From positions 1,488,001-1,552,000 of the forward strand of contig NZ_CP019428.1 in assembly GCF_009834565.1 (NCBI RefSeq): 64,000 nucleotides of DNA. Reading direction: 5' to 3'. The DNA comes from Pseudomonas sp. R76. Lineage in GTDB: Bacteria > Pseudomonadota > Gammaproteobacteria > Pseudomonadales > Pseudomonadaceae. How positions within the stretch are numbered: position 1 is the first letter of the stretch; the number at the start of each line of letters is the position of its first letter. This document shows, in pieces, positions 39,290-48,633 of this stretch. Both the position numbers and the translations under genes were made by a program. The notes below the pieces were generated by a model. The model had not been told where the DNA came from and made no database searches. It saw only the letters and a list, made by a program, of their open reading frames with translations.

Positions 39290-39719
39290 TAACTACCTTT
39301 TTGCAACAGACCGCAGATACTCAAAGCCTTGTTTATTGTGACAACGGGCGAGACCTGCGGCGAAAGCCGCACGGGGCGACGAAATAGGGGAAGGCGCGAT
39401 CTTATAATTAAATGTCGCGCCTTACCAATAGGGCTACGGTTTTTAAGGGTGTTCAAGAAGGGCGCCGAGACGCTTTTGAAGACTGATTCCTGACAGCAGC
39501 AGCCCATTTGTACACTGGCGCCGAGACCTTTTGCAATGTGTGGGGGCGGCTCCGGGCCAGGCTGTGTCGGTTTTAGCCGTGGCGGGCAGGGTTCTGAAAC
39601 ATTTGCTCACGTTTAGCCATGGCCTGGCCTAATGCTTGCCGATTCACAGCACTGACGTTGCTGGTGCCTGCGCCGGTCGCGGCCCATAGTGAAGCTAAAG
39701 CCCTAATAAGAGACTGGCC
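39290..39719. other. 430-base intergenic region argF / oxidoreductase
   Basis: Apart from the putative argF promoter, I see no ORF with an RBS, no family A-C repeat and no clear terminator. The right part (39480-39719) presumably holds the promoter of the molybdopterin oxidoreductase gene. Confidence 0.6.
39401..39428 (-). promoter_or_regulatory. putative argF promoter with an ArgR half-site
   Basis: On the minus strand TTGGTA and TATAAG are 16 bases apart and resemble -35/-10 elements. On the plus strand TGTCGC-N8-AA at 39413-39428 matches the P. aeruginosa ArgR half-site consensus and would overlap the promoter, in line with arginine repression. Only one good half-site is seen. Confidence 0.4.
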
Positions 39720-41828
39720 ATGACCAAGACTCTCCATCACCGTGCCTGCCATCTGTGTGAAGCCATCTGTGGCCTGACCCTGGAAACCACCCAAGCCGAC
39801 GACGGCAGCCTGGCGATCACCTCGATCAAGGGCGACCCGCTGGACACCTTCAGCCGTGGGCATATCTGCCCCAAGGCCGTGGCGCTGCAGGACATCCAGA
39901 ACGACCCGGACCGTTTGCACCAGCCCATGCTGCGAGTGGGCAGCGAATGGCAGCCGATCGCATGGGACGAGGCGTTCAAGCTGGTCGCCGAGCGGCTGGC
40001 CGGTATCCAGGCCCGGCATGGGCAAAACGCGGTGGCGGTGTATCAGGGCAACCCCAGCGTGCACAACTATGGGTTGATGACTCACAGCAACTACTTCCTC
40101 GGCCAGTTGAAGACGCGCAATCGGTTTTCCGCGACCTCGGTGGACCAGTTGCCCCATCACCTCACCAGCCACTTGATGTACGGCCACGGCCTGTTGTTGC
40201 CGATTCCGGATATTGATCACACCGACTTCATGCTGATATTGGGCGGCAACCCACTGGCCTCCAACGGCAGCATCATGACCGTGCCCGATGTGGAAAAACG
40301 TCTCAAGGCCATTCAGGCGCGAGGCGGCAAAGTGGTGGTGGTCGACCCTCGGCGCAGCGAGACGGCGGCGATTGCCGACCAGCATCTGTTTGTGCGGCCT
40401 GGCGGCGACGCGGCGCTGCTGTTCGGCGTACTCAACACGCTGTTTACCGAGCAACTCACGCGCGACAGCCATTTGCCGGTTGAAGGCCTCGACGACGTGC
40501 GCCACGCCATTGCCGGGTTTACCGCTGAAGCCATGAGCCGCCAATGTGCGGTGCCTGCCGAGCAGATCCGCCAATTGGCGCGTGACTTCGCGGCGGCGGA
40601 CAACGCGGTGTGCTATGGCCGTATGGGCGTATCGACCCAGGCGTTCGGCACCTTGTGTCACTGGCTGGTGCAACTGATCAATTTGGTGACTGGCAACCTC
40701 GACCGGGTCGGCGGTGCGTTATGCACCAGCCCGGCGGTCGACCTGGTGGCCTCGACCGGCGGCGGGCATTTCAACCGCTGGCAGAGCCGTGTGTCCGGGC
40801 GCCCGGAATATGGCGGCGAGTTGCCGGTCTCGGCGCTGGCCGAAGAAATGCTCACGGAGGGCGAAGGGCAAATCCGTGCCTTGGTGACCGTGGCCGGCAA
40901 CCCCGTACTGTCGACGCCCAATGGTCGCCAGCTGGAGCAGGCGCTCGATGGCTTGGAGTTTATGGTCAGCATCGACCTGTATATCAACGAGACCACGCGT
41001 TACGCCGACCTGATTCTGCCGTCGACATCGGCGCTGGAAAACGATCATTACGACACCACGTTCAACATGTTCGCCGTGCGTAACGTCACCCGCTTCAATC
41101 GCGCGATCCTGCCCAAGCCTGCCGGCGCGTTGCATGACTGGGAAATTTTTGTCGGCTTGGCCGAGGCCTTTGCGGCGCAGACGGGCGTGGCGCTTAAACC
41201 GACCATGGCACCGGCGCAGATGATCGACTTCGGGTTGCGTGCCGGGGCTTACGGTGATGCATCCGAGCACAAATTGTCGGTGGCCATGCTGGCGGACCAT
41301 CCGCATGGCGTGGACTTGGGGCCGCTCAAGCCCAACCTTGGCGCACGCTTGAAAACCGCCAGCGGCCAGGTGCAGGCGGCGCCGGCAGTGATTCTGGCGG
41401 ACTTGGCGCGGTTCGCCTCGCAGCCTGTGCCGGTGGCGGATGAACTGCTGCTGATCGGCCGTCGCCATGTGCGCAGCAATAATTCGTGGATGCATAACTA
41501 TCACCGCCTGGTGAAAGGCAAGCCGCGCCACCAGCTGCATATGCACCCTGATGACCTCAGCCGCCGGCAGTTGAGCGACGGCCAGCGTGTGCGGGTGAGT
41601 TCGCGCATCGGCATGATCGAAGTGGAAGTGGTGGCCAGCCTGGACATGATGCCCGGTGTGGTCAGCCTGCCCCATGGCTGGGGCCATGGCCGCCCGGGTG
41701 TGCAGATGAGCATCGCCAGCGGCCAGCCGGGGGCGAGCGCGAACGACCTGACCGACGAGCGGCAATTGGATGAATTGTCCGGAAACGCCGCACTGAACGG
41801 CGTGCCAGTGCAGGTGGCCGCCGCATAA
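39720..41828 (+). CDS. cytoplasmic molybdopterin oxidoreductase
   Basis: A 702-residue member of the formate dehydrogenase/nitrate reductase-type Mo-bisMGD family. The N-terminus carries a 4Fe-4S site (Cys in CHLCEAICGLTLE plus GHICPKA), followed by Mo-cofactor domains and the C-terminal MopB dinucleotide-binding domain (about 575-695, LLLIGRRHVRSNNSWMHNYH). It lacks a Tat signal, so it is cytoplasmic. No redox partner or chaperone gene is adjacent. Substrate unknown. It sits between argF and grxD. Confidence 0.87.
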   Translation: MTKTLHHRACHLCEAICGLTLETTQADDGSLAITSIKGDPLDTFSRGHICPKAVALQDIQNDPDRLHQPMLRVGSEWQPIAWDEAFKLVAERLAGIQARHGQNAVAVYQGNPSVHNYGLMTHSNYFLGQLKTRNRFSATSVDQLPHHLTSHLMYGHGLLLPIPDIDHTDFMLILGGNPLASNGSIMTVPDVEKRLKAIQARGGKVVVVDPRRSETAAIADQHLFVRPGGDAALLFGVLNTLFTEQLTRDSHLPVEGLDDVRHAIAGFTAEAMSRQCAVPAEQIRQLARDFAAADNAVCYGRMGVSTQAFGTLCHWLVQLINLVTGNLDRVGGALCTSPAVDLVASTGGGHFNRWQSRVSGRPEYGGELPVSALAEEMLTEGEGQIRALVTVAGNPVLSTPNGRQLEQALDGLEFMVSIDLYINETTRYADLILPSTSALENDHYDTTFNMFAVRNVTRFNRAILPKPAGALHDWEIFVGLAEAFAAQTGVALKPTMAPAQMIDFGLRAGAYGDASEHKLSVAMLADHPHGVDLGPLKPNLGARLKTASGQVQAAPAVILADLARFASQPVPVADELLLIGRRHVRSNNSWMHNYHRLVKGKPRHQLHMHPDDLSRRQLSDGQRVRVSSRIGMIEVEVVASLDMMPGVVSLPHGWGHGRPGVQMSIASGQPGASANDLTDERQLDELSGNAALNGVPVQVAAA

Positions 41829-41912
41829 GGCCTGAGCACCGCGCTGGAATTTTGCGTTACAATGCGCCACCGTGCCGACCTGTGAGTCGCAAAGTTCCAG
41901 CCGAGGTGTTCC

Positions 41913-42251
41913 ATGGATATCATCGAAACGATCAAAGAGCAGATTGCCAACAACACCATTCTGCTTTACATGAAGGGCGCCCCGAACGCTCCTCAGTGCG
42001 GTTTCTCCGCGAAGGCTTCCCAGGCCATCATGCAGTGCGGCGAGAAGTTCGCCTACGTGGATATCCTGCAAAACCCTGAAATCCGCGCCAACCTGCCGAA
42101 GTACGCCAACTGGCCAACCTTCCCACAACTGTGGGTAGCCGGTGAGCTGGTCGGCGGTAGCGACATCATCACCGAGATGGCGGCTGATGGTTCGCTGCAG
42201 GCTCTGATCAAAGAAGCAGCAGCAAACGCGGCAGCCAAGACTGACGCGTGA
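41913..42251 (+). CDS. grxD: monothiol glutaredoxin Grx4
   Basis: A 112-residue CGFS-type glutaredoxin (Cys29 in APQCGFSAKA) that binds a glutathione-coordinated 2Fe-2S cluster and delivers it to client proteins. The GG motif VGGSDIITEM and the TFPQLWVAGE cis-Pro loop are conserved. It precedes the iron-storage genes bfr and bfd, a typical iron-homeostasis neighbourhood, and ends in a strong terminator. Confidence 0.95.
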   Translation: MDIIETIKEQIANNTILLYMKGAPNAPQCGFSAKASQAIMQCGEKFAYVDILQNPEIRANLPKYANWPTFPQLWVAGELVGGSDIITEMAADGSLQALIKEAAANAAAKTDA

Positions 42252-42263
42252 TTTGCATGCAAT

Positions 42264-42301
42264 AAAAAGCCCCGCGTCTCGAAAGAGAGCGGGGCTTTTT
42301 T
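42264..42301 (+). terminator. Rho-independent terminator of grxD
   Basis: AAAAAGCCCCGC and GCGGGGCTTTTTT arms around a 13-base loop. Confidence 0.93.
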
Positions 42302-42311
42302 GTGGCTAATT

Positions 42312-42421
42312 GATCGTTCCCACGCTCCGCGTGGGAATGCATCCTGTGACGCTCCGCGTCACCCTGCTCAAGCATCAAAGACGTCTAGGCAGTATTCCCC
42401 GCGCAGAACGTGAGAGCGATC
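42312..42421. repeat. extragenic palindromic element, family B (right half degenerate)
   Basis: Left half GATCGTTCCCACGCTCCGCG with GACGCTCCGCGTC is intact; the right half (ATTCCCCGCGCAGAACGTGA...) has decayed from the family sequence. It lies between convergent grxD and bfr. Confidence 0.75.
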
Positions 42422-42429
42422 TTCAGCGC

Positions 42430-42900
42430 TTATTCACCCATCTGCGATTGCAGGTAGTTCTCCAGGCTGACCTTATCGATCAGGCCCAATTGGGTTTCCA
42501 GCCAGTCGATATGTTCTTCCTGGTCTTCCAGGATATCTTCCAGCAGTTCACGGCTACCGAAGTCGCCCTTGGTTTCGCAGTGAGCGATGGCGGCCTTGAT
42601 GTCGCTGTGGCTCTTGCGTTCAAAGCCGAGGTCGCTGCTGATCATTTCCTGGGTGTGCTCGCCGATGTTCAGCTTGCCCAGGTCCTGCACGTTCGGCAGG
42701 CCTTCCAGGAACAGGATGCGTTTGATCAGCGCATCTGCGTCTTTCATGGCCTTGATGGATTCTTTGTATTCACGCTTGCCGAGCTTTTCCAGGCCCCAAT
42801 CGTCATACATGCGCGCATGCAGAAAGTACTGATTGATCGCGACCAGTTCATTGGCAAGGATTTTGTTGAGTTGCTGGATGACTGAGATGTCGCCTTTCAT
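42430..42900 (-). CDS. bfr: bacterioferritin subunit, heme-binding, ferroxidase site lost
   Basis: A 156-residue four-helix bacterioferritin subunit with the heme-axial Met52 conserved. Compared by eye with P. aeruginosa BfrB, the ferroxidase ligands Glu18, Glu94 and His130 remain, but position 51 is Ala (Glu in BfrB), 54 is Asp (His) and 127 is Gln (Glu). The di-iron centre is therefore probably inactive. This fits the beta-type subunit of the hetero-oligomeric bacterioferritins reported in P. putida, where heme binding and ferroxidase activity sit on different subunits. It lies next to bfd, whose product reduces the heme to release iron. Confidence 0.9.
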   Translation of the reverse strand: MKGDISVIQQLNKILANELVAINQYFLHARMYDDWGLEKLGKREYKESIKAMKDADALIKRILFLEGLPNVQDLGKLNIGEHTQEMISSDLGFERKSHSDIKAAIAHCETKGDFGSRELLEDILEDQEEHIDWLETQLGLIDKVSLENYLQSQMGE

Positions 42901-43056
42901 GACTGGGGTCCTGCCCTGTAATAGCTGTATATACGGCGGAGTTTGAGCGGCGAAATCCCTAGTGTCAAACCTAAGTTATTGAATAATAAATGAAAATTAA
43001 TCGGAATAAGAATGTTTGTGTTCCGCGTCTTGGCGCTAACTAATTGAATTACGGGC

Positions 43057-43084
43057 ATAAAAAAACCGGACACTAAGTCCGGCT
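43057..43084 (-). terminator. terminator of bfd
   Basis: On the minus strand AGCCGGACTTAGTGTCCGGT followed by TTTTTT, an interrupted GC-rich hairpin directly after the bfd stop. Confidence 0.88.
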
Positions 43085-43101
43085 CTTCAAAACACGCCTG
43101 A

Positions 43102-43320
43102 TTAAGCGTGTGTAAATTCTGCTGAGTAGGGGAGCGCGGCCTGGGCTGTTTGCAGCTGCGTCAGGGTTTCCCGTACCACTTGCTTGGCGAGGCAGGCACA
43201 TTTACCGCACTGGCTGGCAACGCCGGTGGTTTCACGTACTTCCTTGTAGCTGCAGCAACCTTCATAGATTGCTTCGCGGATTTGTCCGTCGGTGACGCCA
43301 GTGCAGAGGCAGACATACAT
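43102..43320 (-). CDS. bfd: bacterioferritin-associated ferredoxin
   Basis: A 72-residue 2Fe-2S protein with the unusual Bfd ligand pattern: Cys4 and Cys6 (YVCLCTGVTD) plus Cys38 and Cys41 (SQCGKCACLA). It docks at bacterioferritin heme and supplies electrons to mobilise stored iron. A Fur box lies 50 bases upstream, so expression should rise in iron starvation. It is separated from bfr by 201 bases and its own terminator. Confidence 0.95.
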   Translation of the reverse strand: MYVCLCTGVTDGQIREAIYEGCCSYKEVRETTGVASQCGKCACLAKQVVRETLTQLQTAQAALPYSAEFTHA

Positions 43321-43369
43321 AAGGGAGAACCATCGCGGGTTTAAGGCTTAAGTGCGATGGATCTTAATG

Positions 43370-43388
43370 TTAACGAGAATGATTGTCA
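43370..43388. promoter_or_regulatory. Fur box upstream of bfd
   Basis: TTAACGAGAATGATTGTCA; its core GAGAATGATTGTC differs from the Fur repeat by about three bases. The position, 50 bases before the bfd start, fits iron repression of bfd. Confidence 0.7.
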
Positions 43389-43563
43389 AAGTAGATTCGT
43401 AGGGTATTCGCTGGCACTGCGCCCTCACTGACGAACGGTTTTTTCAGTGTATGATGGTCGGTCTTCACGAAGCGTGACTGCGTCACAGGGCTGTCGCTTA
43501 GCTGCGCCAGACTTGGGCCGGTCCTTTTACTTCAATCGTCACCCTTACATCAGGAGATACCCA

Positions 43564-44166
43564 ATGAGCGTACTCGTCGGCAAACAAGCCCCGGATTTCG
43601 ACGTACCTGCCGTCCTCGGCAATGGCGAAATCGTAGACAGCTTCAAACTGTCTGAAGCCATCAAAGGCAAATACGGCCTGGTGTTCTTCTACCCGCTGGA
43701 CTTCACCTTCGTCTGCCCGTCCGAGCTGATCGCTCTGGACCACCGCATGGACGATTTCAAGGCGCGCAACGTTGAAGTGGTAGCCGTTTCCATCGACTCC
43801 CATTTCACCCACAACGCCTGGCGCAACACCGCCATCAATGATGGCGGCATCGGCAAAGTCAAATACACCATGGCTGCCGACATGAAGCACGACATCGCCA
43901 AGGCCTACGACGTTGAGTCCGAAGGCGGCGTGGCGTTCCGTGGCGCGTTCCTGATCGACGACAAGGGCGTTGTGCGCTCGCAGATCATCAACGACCTGCC
44001 GCTGGGCCGTAACATGGAAGAGCTGATCCGTCTGGTCGACGCCCTGCAATTCCACGAAGAGCACGGCGAAGTGTGCCCTGCCAACTGGAAAAAAGGCGAC
44101 AAGGGCATGAACGCTTCGCCAGAAGGCGTTGCGGCTTACCTGACCGAGAACGCCGGCAAGCTGTAA
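43564..44166 (+). CDS. 2-Cys peroxiredoxin (AhpC/TSA family)
   Basis: A 200-residue typical 2-Cys peroxiredoxin. Peroxidatic Cys in FTFVCPSELIALD with the preceding PLDFT segment; resolving Cys in GEVCPANW near the C-terminus. It reduces hydrogen peroxide and organic peroxides in the cytoplasm. The ATG at 43564, with AGGAGA upstream, is used rather than an in-frame ATG at 43447. It corresponds in position to PA3529 of P. aeruginosa and protects the neighbouring iron-storage function. Confidence 0.93.
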   Translation: MSVLVGKQAPDFDVPAVLGNGEIVDSFKLSEAIKGKYGLVFFYPLDFTFVCPSELIALDHRMDDFKARNVEVVAVSIDSHFTHNAWRNTAINDGGIGKVKYTMAADMKHDIAKAYDVESEGGVAFRGAFLIDDKGVVRSQIINDLPLGRNMEELIRLVDALQFHEEHGEVCPANWKKGDKGMNASPEGVAAYLTENAGKL

Positions 44167-44180
44167 GCCTCGTTCGACGC

Positions 44181-44213
44181 AAAAAAAACCGGCCTGAGAA
44201 GGCCGGTTTTTTT
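44181..44213 (+). terminator. terminator of the peroxiredoxin gene
   Basis: AAAACCGGCC-TGAGAA-GGCCGGTTTTTTT, a short perfect hairpin with a T tract. Confidence 0.93.
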
Positions 44214-44273
44214 ATGCGCGGGAAATGACCCTGTGGCGACTGGTGTTCAGTGGCTGGAGGGCTGTTGTGGCGA

Positions 44274-44442
44274 GCGGGCTTGCCCCGCGTTGGGCTGCGA
44301 AGCAGCCCCAATTAGACCGCCGCGATTCATCTGGCGAACCGCGTCGTCTGGTTCTGGGGCTGCTGCGCAGCCCAACGCGGGGTAAGCCCGCTCGCCACAA
44401 CAAGCCGGCTCGCCACAATGAGCCCGTTCGCCACAACAGCGT
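44274..44442. repeat. extragenic palindromic element, family C, with extra half-copies
   Basis: Left arm GTTGTGGCGAGCGGGCTTGC, inner GTTGGGCTGCGAAGCAGCCC, mirrored by GGCTGCTGCGCAGCCCAACG and AAGCCCGCTCGCCACAAC. Two further decaying copies of the right-end unit (GGCTCGCCACAA at 44407 and GTTCGCCACAAC at 44426) follow in tandem. A second family C element occurs at 52186. Confidence 0.85.
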
Positions 44443-44453
44443 TCGGGCAAACC

Positions 44454-45125
44454 TCAGTCGTTGAAGTCTTCCCAGCCGCCCATCTGCTTCCACCGATTGA
44501 CGATGCCGCAGAACAGCTCGGCCGTTTTCTCGGTGTCATAGCGAGCCGAGTGGGCCTCACGGCCGTCGAAGTCGATACCGGCCGCCTGGCAGGCTTTCGC
44601 CAGCACGGTCTGGCCATACGCCAGGCCTGCGAGGGTGGCGGTGTCGAAGCTGGAGAACGGGTGAAACGGGTTACGTTTCATGTCCAGCCGCGCCACGGCA
44701 GCGTTCAGGAAGCCCAGGTCGAAGCTGCTGTTGTGCCCGACCAGAATCGCGCGTTTGCAGCCATTGGCTTTCAACGCCTTGCGCACACCGCGGAAGATAT
44801 CGGTCAGCGCCGCTTCTTCACTCACTGCCATGCGCAGCGGGTGATCCAGTTTGATCCCGGTGAACTCCAGGGCCGCAGCCTCAATGTTCGCGCCTTCAAA
44901 CGGCTCAACGCGGAAGAAGTGAGTGTGTTCCGGGAACACAAAACCCTGCTCGTCCATGCCGATGGTGGTGGCGGCGATTTCCAGCAGGGCGTCGGTGGCG
45001 CAATTGAAACCACCGGTTTCTACGTCGATGACAACCGGCAGATAGCCGCGAAACCGCTCGGCCATCGGGTGACGGGAGCCGCCACCACTGTGCTCGTGTT
45101 CGTCATCGTAATGGTCTTCACTCAC
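44454..45125 (-). CDS. rnt: ribonuclease T
   Basis: A 223-residue DEDDh 3'-5' exoribonuclease that trims tRNA and other stable RNA ends. Motif I is [10 protein letters not shown], motif [14 protein letters not shown] and motif III with His in [16 protein letters not shown]. It overlaps the pyrC stop by 4 bases (ATGA), the conserved Pseudomonas rnt-pyrC coupling. Confidence 0.95.
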   Translation of the reverse strand: MSEDHYDDEHEHSGGGSRHPMAERFRGYLPVVIDVETGGFNCATDALLEIAATTIGMDEQGFVFPEHTHFFRVEPFEGANIEAAALEFTGIKLDHPLRMAVSEEAALTDIFRGVRKALKANGCKRAILVGHNSSFDLGFLNAAVARLDMKRNPFHPFSSFDTATLAGLAYGQTVLAKACQAAGIDFDGREAHSARYDTEKTAELFCGIVNRWKQMGGWEDFND

Positions 45126-46168
45126 TTGCTTTCCTCCAGCAGGCGCCAGCGCAGTGTTTCACCGGCGCGCAGCGGGATAACAGTCAGCTCGCCAAACGGC
45201 AGGCTGGCAGGGGCGGTCCAGTCTTCACGGACCAGGGTAATGCGGTCGGTATTCGCCGGCAGGCCGTAGAAACGCGGGCCATTGAGGCTGGCGAAGCCTT
45301 CGAGCTTGTCCAGGGCATTGCGCTGTTCAAACGCTTCGGCGTACAGCTCGAGCGCCGCATACGCGGTGTAGCAACCGGCACAGCCACACGCAGCTTCTTT
45401 GGCGTGTTGGGCGTGAGGTGCGGAGTCGGTGCCGAGGAAGAACTTCGGGCTGCCGCTGGTGGCGGCATCCAGCAAGGCCACCTGGTGGGTGTTGCGCTTG
45501 AGGATCGGCAGGCAATAGAAGTGCGGCCGAATCCCGCCCACCAGCATGTGGTTGCGGTTGTAGAGCAGGTGATGCGCGGTGATGGTCGCGCCCACGTTGG
45601 CCGAAGCCTCGCTGACGAACTGCACGGCGTCGGCGGTGGTGATGTGTTCAAACACCACTTTCAGCGTCGGGAACAGCTCGACCACACGGCGCATGTGTTC
45701 GTCGATGAAGACCTTCTCGCGATCGAACACGTCCACGTCGCCACGGGTGACTTCACCGTGAATCAGCAGCGGCATGCCGACTTCAGCCATGGCTTCGATG
45801 GCCGGCAGTATCTTGTCGATACTGGTCACGCCGGAATCGGAGTTGGTGGTCGCGCCGGCCGGGTAGAGCTTGGCGGCGTGCACGAAGCCGGTCGCTTTGG
45901 CAGCGCGAATCTCTTCAGGCTGGGTGCGATCAGTGAGGTAGAGCACCATCAGCGGTTCGAAGCGGCTGCCGGCCGGCCGTGCAGCGAGGATGCGCTGGCG
46001 ATAGGCGTCGGCTTCAGCGGCATTACGCACCGGTGGCACCAGGTTAGGCATGATGATGGCGCGGCCAAACGTGCGCGCTACATCGGCCACAGTTTGGGGT
46101 AACGCAGCACCATCGCGAAGATGAATATGCCAGTCGTCGGGACGCAGCAGGGTCAGGCGGTCGGACAT
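45122..46168 (-). CDS. pyrC: dihydroorotase
   Basis: A 348-residue class II dihydroorotase closing the pyrimidine ring from carbamoyl-aspartate. Metal motif [10 protein letters not shown], the carboxylated Lys in [14 protein letters not shown] and the TDSAPH segment are visible. The start at 46168 ([14 protein letters not shown]) matches the family; an in-frame ATG at 46228 adds 20 unrelated residues. It is translated ahead of rnt. Confidence 0.95.
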   Translation of the reverse strand: MSDRLTLLRPDDWHIHLRDGAALPQTVADVARTFGRAIIMPNLVPPVRNAAEADAYRQRILAARPAGSRFEPLMVLYLTDRTQPEEIRAAKATGFVHAAKLYPAGATTNSDSGVTSIDKILPAIEAMAEVGMPLLIHGEVTRGDVDVFDREKVFIDEHMRRVVELFPTLKVVFEHITTADAVQFVSEASANVGATITAHHLLYNRNHMLVGGIRPHFYCLPILKRNTHQVALLDAATSGSPKFFLGTDSAPHAQHAKEAACGCAGCYTAYAALELYAEAFEQRNALDKLEGFASLNGPRFYGLPANTDRITLVREDWTAPASLPFGELTVIPLRAGETLRWRLLEESK

Positions 46169-46324
46169 TGGGGATTCCAGGCGGGTCAATCTGGTGGGAA
46201 TGCTACCGGAAAAGACTCTTGCAGGCACTCGCTATCAAGTTTTGCAGGACGCTACCGATATCCCTGGGTATGCCTTAACGACGTATGACGCTTTGAAGTG
46301 TTGTAGAAACCAGTGGAGCCTCCC

Positions 46325-47233
46325 GTGCGCCAGCATTATCTAGCCCTGCTCAGTGTGTTCGCCAGCCTGCCTGCGATGGCCCTCACGTTCCAGACACGTC
46401 TGGAGAATATTGAGTGGAAGGTGGAAGGCGACCAGTTTGAGTGCCGCCTCACCCAGCCGATCACCGATTTCGGCTCGGGCGAGTTCGTGCGGCGGGCCGG
46501 CGAGCAGGCGACATTTCGCCTCAAAGCCTACAACGGTGCGCTGGGCGTGGGCTCGGCAACCTTATTGGCGGCCGCAGCACCCTGGCAGCCGGGCCGTGGC
46601 GATATCAACCTTGGCGCCGTGCGTGTCGGCAGTGGCGACGTCTTGTTCAACAGCTCCCAGGCCCAGGCCGGGCGCCTGTTCACCGGTTTGCTCGAAGGGC
46701 GCAGCCCGACCGTGCGACATTACGGGCGTGAAGGCGGCTACTCGGAAATTCGCCTGCTACCGGTGAAATTCAACAAGGCCTTCAACGACTATCAACTGTG
46801 CACCACCAAGCTGCTGCCGATGAATTACGACCAGGTCAAACAGACCGAAGTCGGCTTCCCAGGCGGTGGCATCGAGCTGGACGCGGCGGCGAAGAAGAAG
46901 CTGGACGTGATTCTCGCGTTCATGAAAGCCGACCCTACCGTCAACCACATCGAGTTGAACGGCCATTCGGACAACAGTGGCAACCGCCTGACCAACCGTG
47001 ACGTCTCGCGCCGTCGGGCGCTGGCGGTCACGGACTACTTCAAGGCCAATGGCATCCCGGAATCGCAGATCACCATGCGTTTCCACGGCGAAAGCTACCC
47101 GCTGGCGCCGAACACCAATGCCGCCAACCGGGCGCGCAATCGGCGTGTGAACATTCAGCTCGAACGCGTCGCAGCGCCTGAGAAGCCGGCGCCACAGGCC
47201 ACTGCACCAAGCAACGCCGCCCACACATCCTGA
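46325..47233 (+). CDS. motY: flagellar T-ring protein MotY
   Basis: A 302-residue exported protein: signal peptide (MRQHYLALLSVFASLPAMA), an N-terminal MotY domain (about 20-155) and a C-terminal OmpA-like peptidoglycan-binding domain (about 170-280, IELNGHSDNSGNRLTNRDVS). It anchors the sodium- or proton-driven stator around the polar flagellar motor. The GTG at 46325 has GGAG five bases upstream; a GTG at 46313 lies before that site and is less likely. The same neighbour order (pyrC, motY, argG) occurs in P. aeruginosa. Confidence 0.88.
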   Translation: MRQHYLALLSVFASLPAMALTFQTRLENIEWKVEGDQFECRLTQPITDFGSGEFVRRAGEQATFRLKAYNGALGVGSATLLAAAAPWQPGRGDINLGAVRVGSGDVLFNSSQAQAGRLFTGLLEGRSPTVRHYGREGGYSEIRLLPVKFNKAFNDYQLCTTKLLPMNYDQVKQTEVGFPGGGIELDAAAKKKLDVILAFMKADPTVNHIELNGHSDNSGNRLTNRDVSRRRALAVTDYFKANGIPESQITMRFHGESYPLAPNTNAANRARNRRVNIQLERVAAPEKPAPQATAPSNAAHTS

Positions 47234-47362
47234 GGTGCGACCATCGGTCGCCCGCTCGACATAATCTGTCGCTTTATCTTCATTTGCTGTCGCGCCTCTG
47301 TAAATTCACGGTTTTGGTCGGTAGAATCGACGGCTTTCCGTACAACCCCGTGGAGTGATGGC

Positions 47363-48580
47363 ATGGCCGACGTAAACAAGGTCGTTCTCGCGTATTCCGG
47401 CGGCCTGGACACTTCGGTGATCCTCAAGTGGCTGCAGGATACTTATAACTGTGAAGTGGTGACCTTCACCGCTGACCTGGGTCAGGGCGAAGAGGTCGAA
47501 CCTGCACGTGCCAAGGCGCAAGCCATGGGCGTGAAAGAGATCTACATTGACGACCTGCGCGAAGAATTCGTCCGCGATTTCGTCTACCCGATGTTTCGCG
47601 CCAACACCGTCTACGAAGGCGAGTACCTGCTGGGTACTTCCATCGCACGTCCGCTGATCGCCAAACGCCTGATCGAAATCGCCAACGAAACCGGCGCCGA
47701 CGCCATTTCCCATGGCGCCACCGGCAAGGGTAACGACCAGGTGCGTTTCGAACTGGGTGCCTACGCGCTCAAGCCAGGCGTGAAAGTGATTGCTCCTTGG
47801 CGTGAATGGGACCTGCTGTCGCGCGAAAAGCTGATGGATTACGCTGAAAAGCACGCCATCCCAATCGAGCGTCACGGCAAGAAGAAGTCCCCGTATTCGA
47901 TGGATGCCAACCTGCTGCACATCTCCTATGAAGGCGGCGTGCTGGAAGACACCTGGACCGAACACGAAGAAGACATGTGGAAATGGACCGTCTCCCCGGA
48001 GAACGCTCCAGACAAGGCCCAGTACCTGGAACTGACCTACCGCAACGGCGACATCGTCGCGCTGGACGGCGTTGAGATGACGCCGGCCACCGTGCTGGCG
48101 ACCCTGAACCGTATCGGTGGCGAACACGGTATCGGCCGTCTCGACATCGTCGAGAACCGTTACGTGGGCATGAAGTCCCGTGGCTGCTACGAAACCCCAG
48201 GTGGCACCATCATGTTGCGCGCCCACCGCGCCATCGAGTCCATCACCCTGGACCGTGAAGTCGCTCACCTCAAAGACGAGCTGATGCCCAAGTACGCCAG
48301 CCTGATCTACACCGGCTACTGGTGGAGCCCTGAGCGTCTGATGCTGCAACAGATGATCGACGCCTCCCAGGTCCACGTGAACGGTGTGGTTCGCCTGAAG
48401 CTGTACAAGGGCAATGTGATCGTCACCGGTCGCAAGTCCGATGAGTCGCTGTTCGACGCCAACATCGCCACCTTCGAAGAAGATGGCGGCGCCTACAACC
48501 AGGCGGATGCTGCGGGCTTCATCAAGTTGAATGCGCTGCGCATGCGCATCGCGGCCAACAAGGGTCGCAAGCTGTTCTGA
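47363..48580 (+). CDS. argG: argininosuccinate synthase
   Basis: A 405-residue enzyme condensing citrulline and aspartate with ATP. The PP-loop ATP motif is [20 protein letters not shown] at residues 8-27, and the [18 protein letters not shown] segment is conserved. It completes the arginine step after ArgF. Highly biased, GC-ending codons indicate strong expression. It ends in a strong terminator. Confidence 0.96.
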   Translation: MADVNKVVLAYSGGLDTSVILKWLQDTYNCEVVTFTADLGQGEEVEPARAKAQAMGVKEIYIDDLREEFVRDFVYPMFRANTVYEGEYLLGTSIARPLIAKRLIEIANETGADAISHGATGKGNDQVRFELGAYALKPGVKVIAPWREWDLLSREKLMDYAEKHAIPIERHGKKKSPYSMDANLLHISYEGGVLEDTWTEHEEDMWKWTVSPENAPDKAQYLELTYRNGDIVALDGVEMTPATVLATLNRIGGEHGIGRLDIVENRYVGMKSRGCYETPGGTIMLRAHRAIESITLDREVAHLKDELMPKYASLIYTGYWWSPERLMLQQMIDASQVHVNGVVRLKLYKGNVIVTGRKSDESLFDANIATFEEDGGAYNQADAAGFIKLNALRMRIAANKGRKLF

Positions 48581-48597
48581 GTGATCCCTTCGCTGTA

Positions 48598-48633
48598 AAA
48601 AAATGGCCCCTGTTTAAGGGGCCATTTTTTTTT
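48598..48633 (+). terminator. terminator of argG
   Basis: AAAAATGGCCCC-TGTTTAA-GGGGCCATTTTTTTTT. Confidence 0.93.

Noticed and set aside
39573..42128. Two long minus-strand frames (366 and 469 codons) over the molybdopterin oxidoreductase
   Set aside because: Both are shadows; the plus-strand protein has clear Fe-S and Mo-cofactor motifs.
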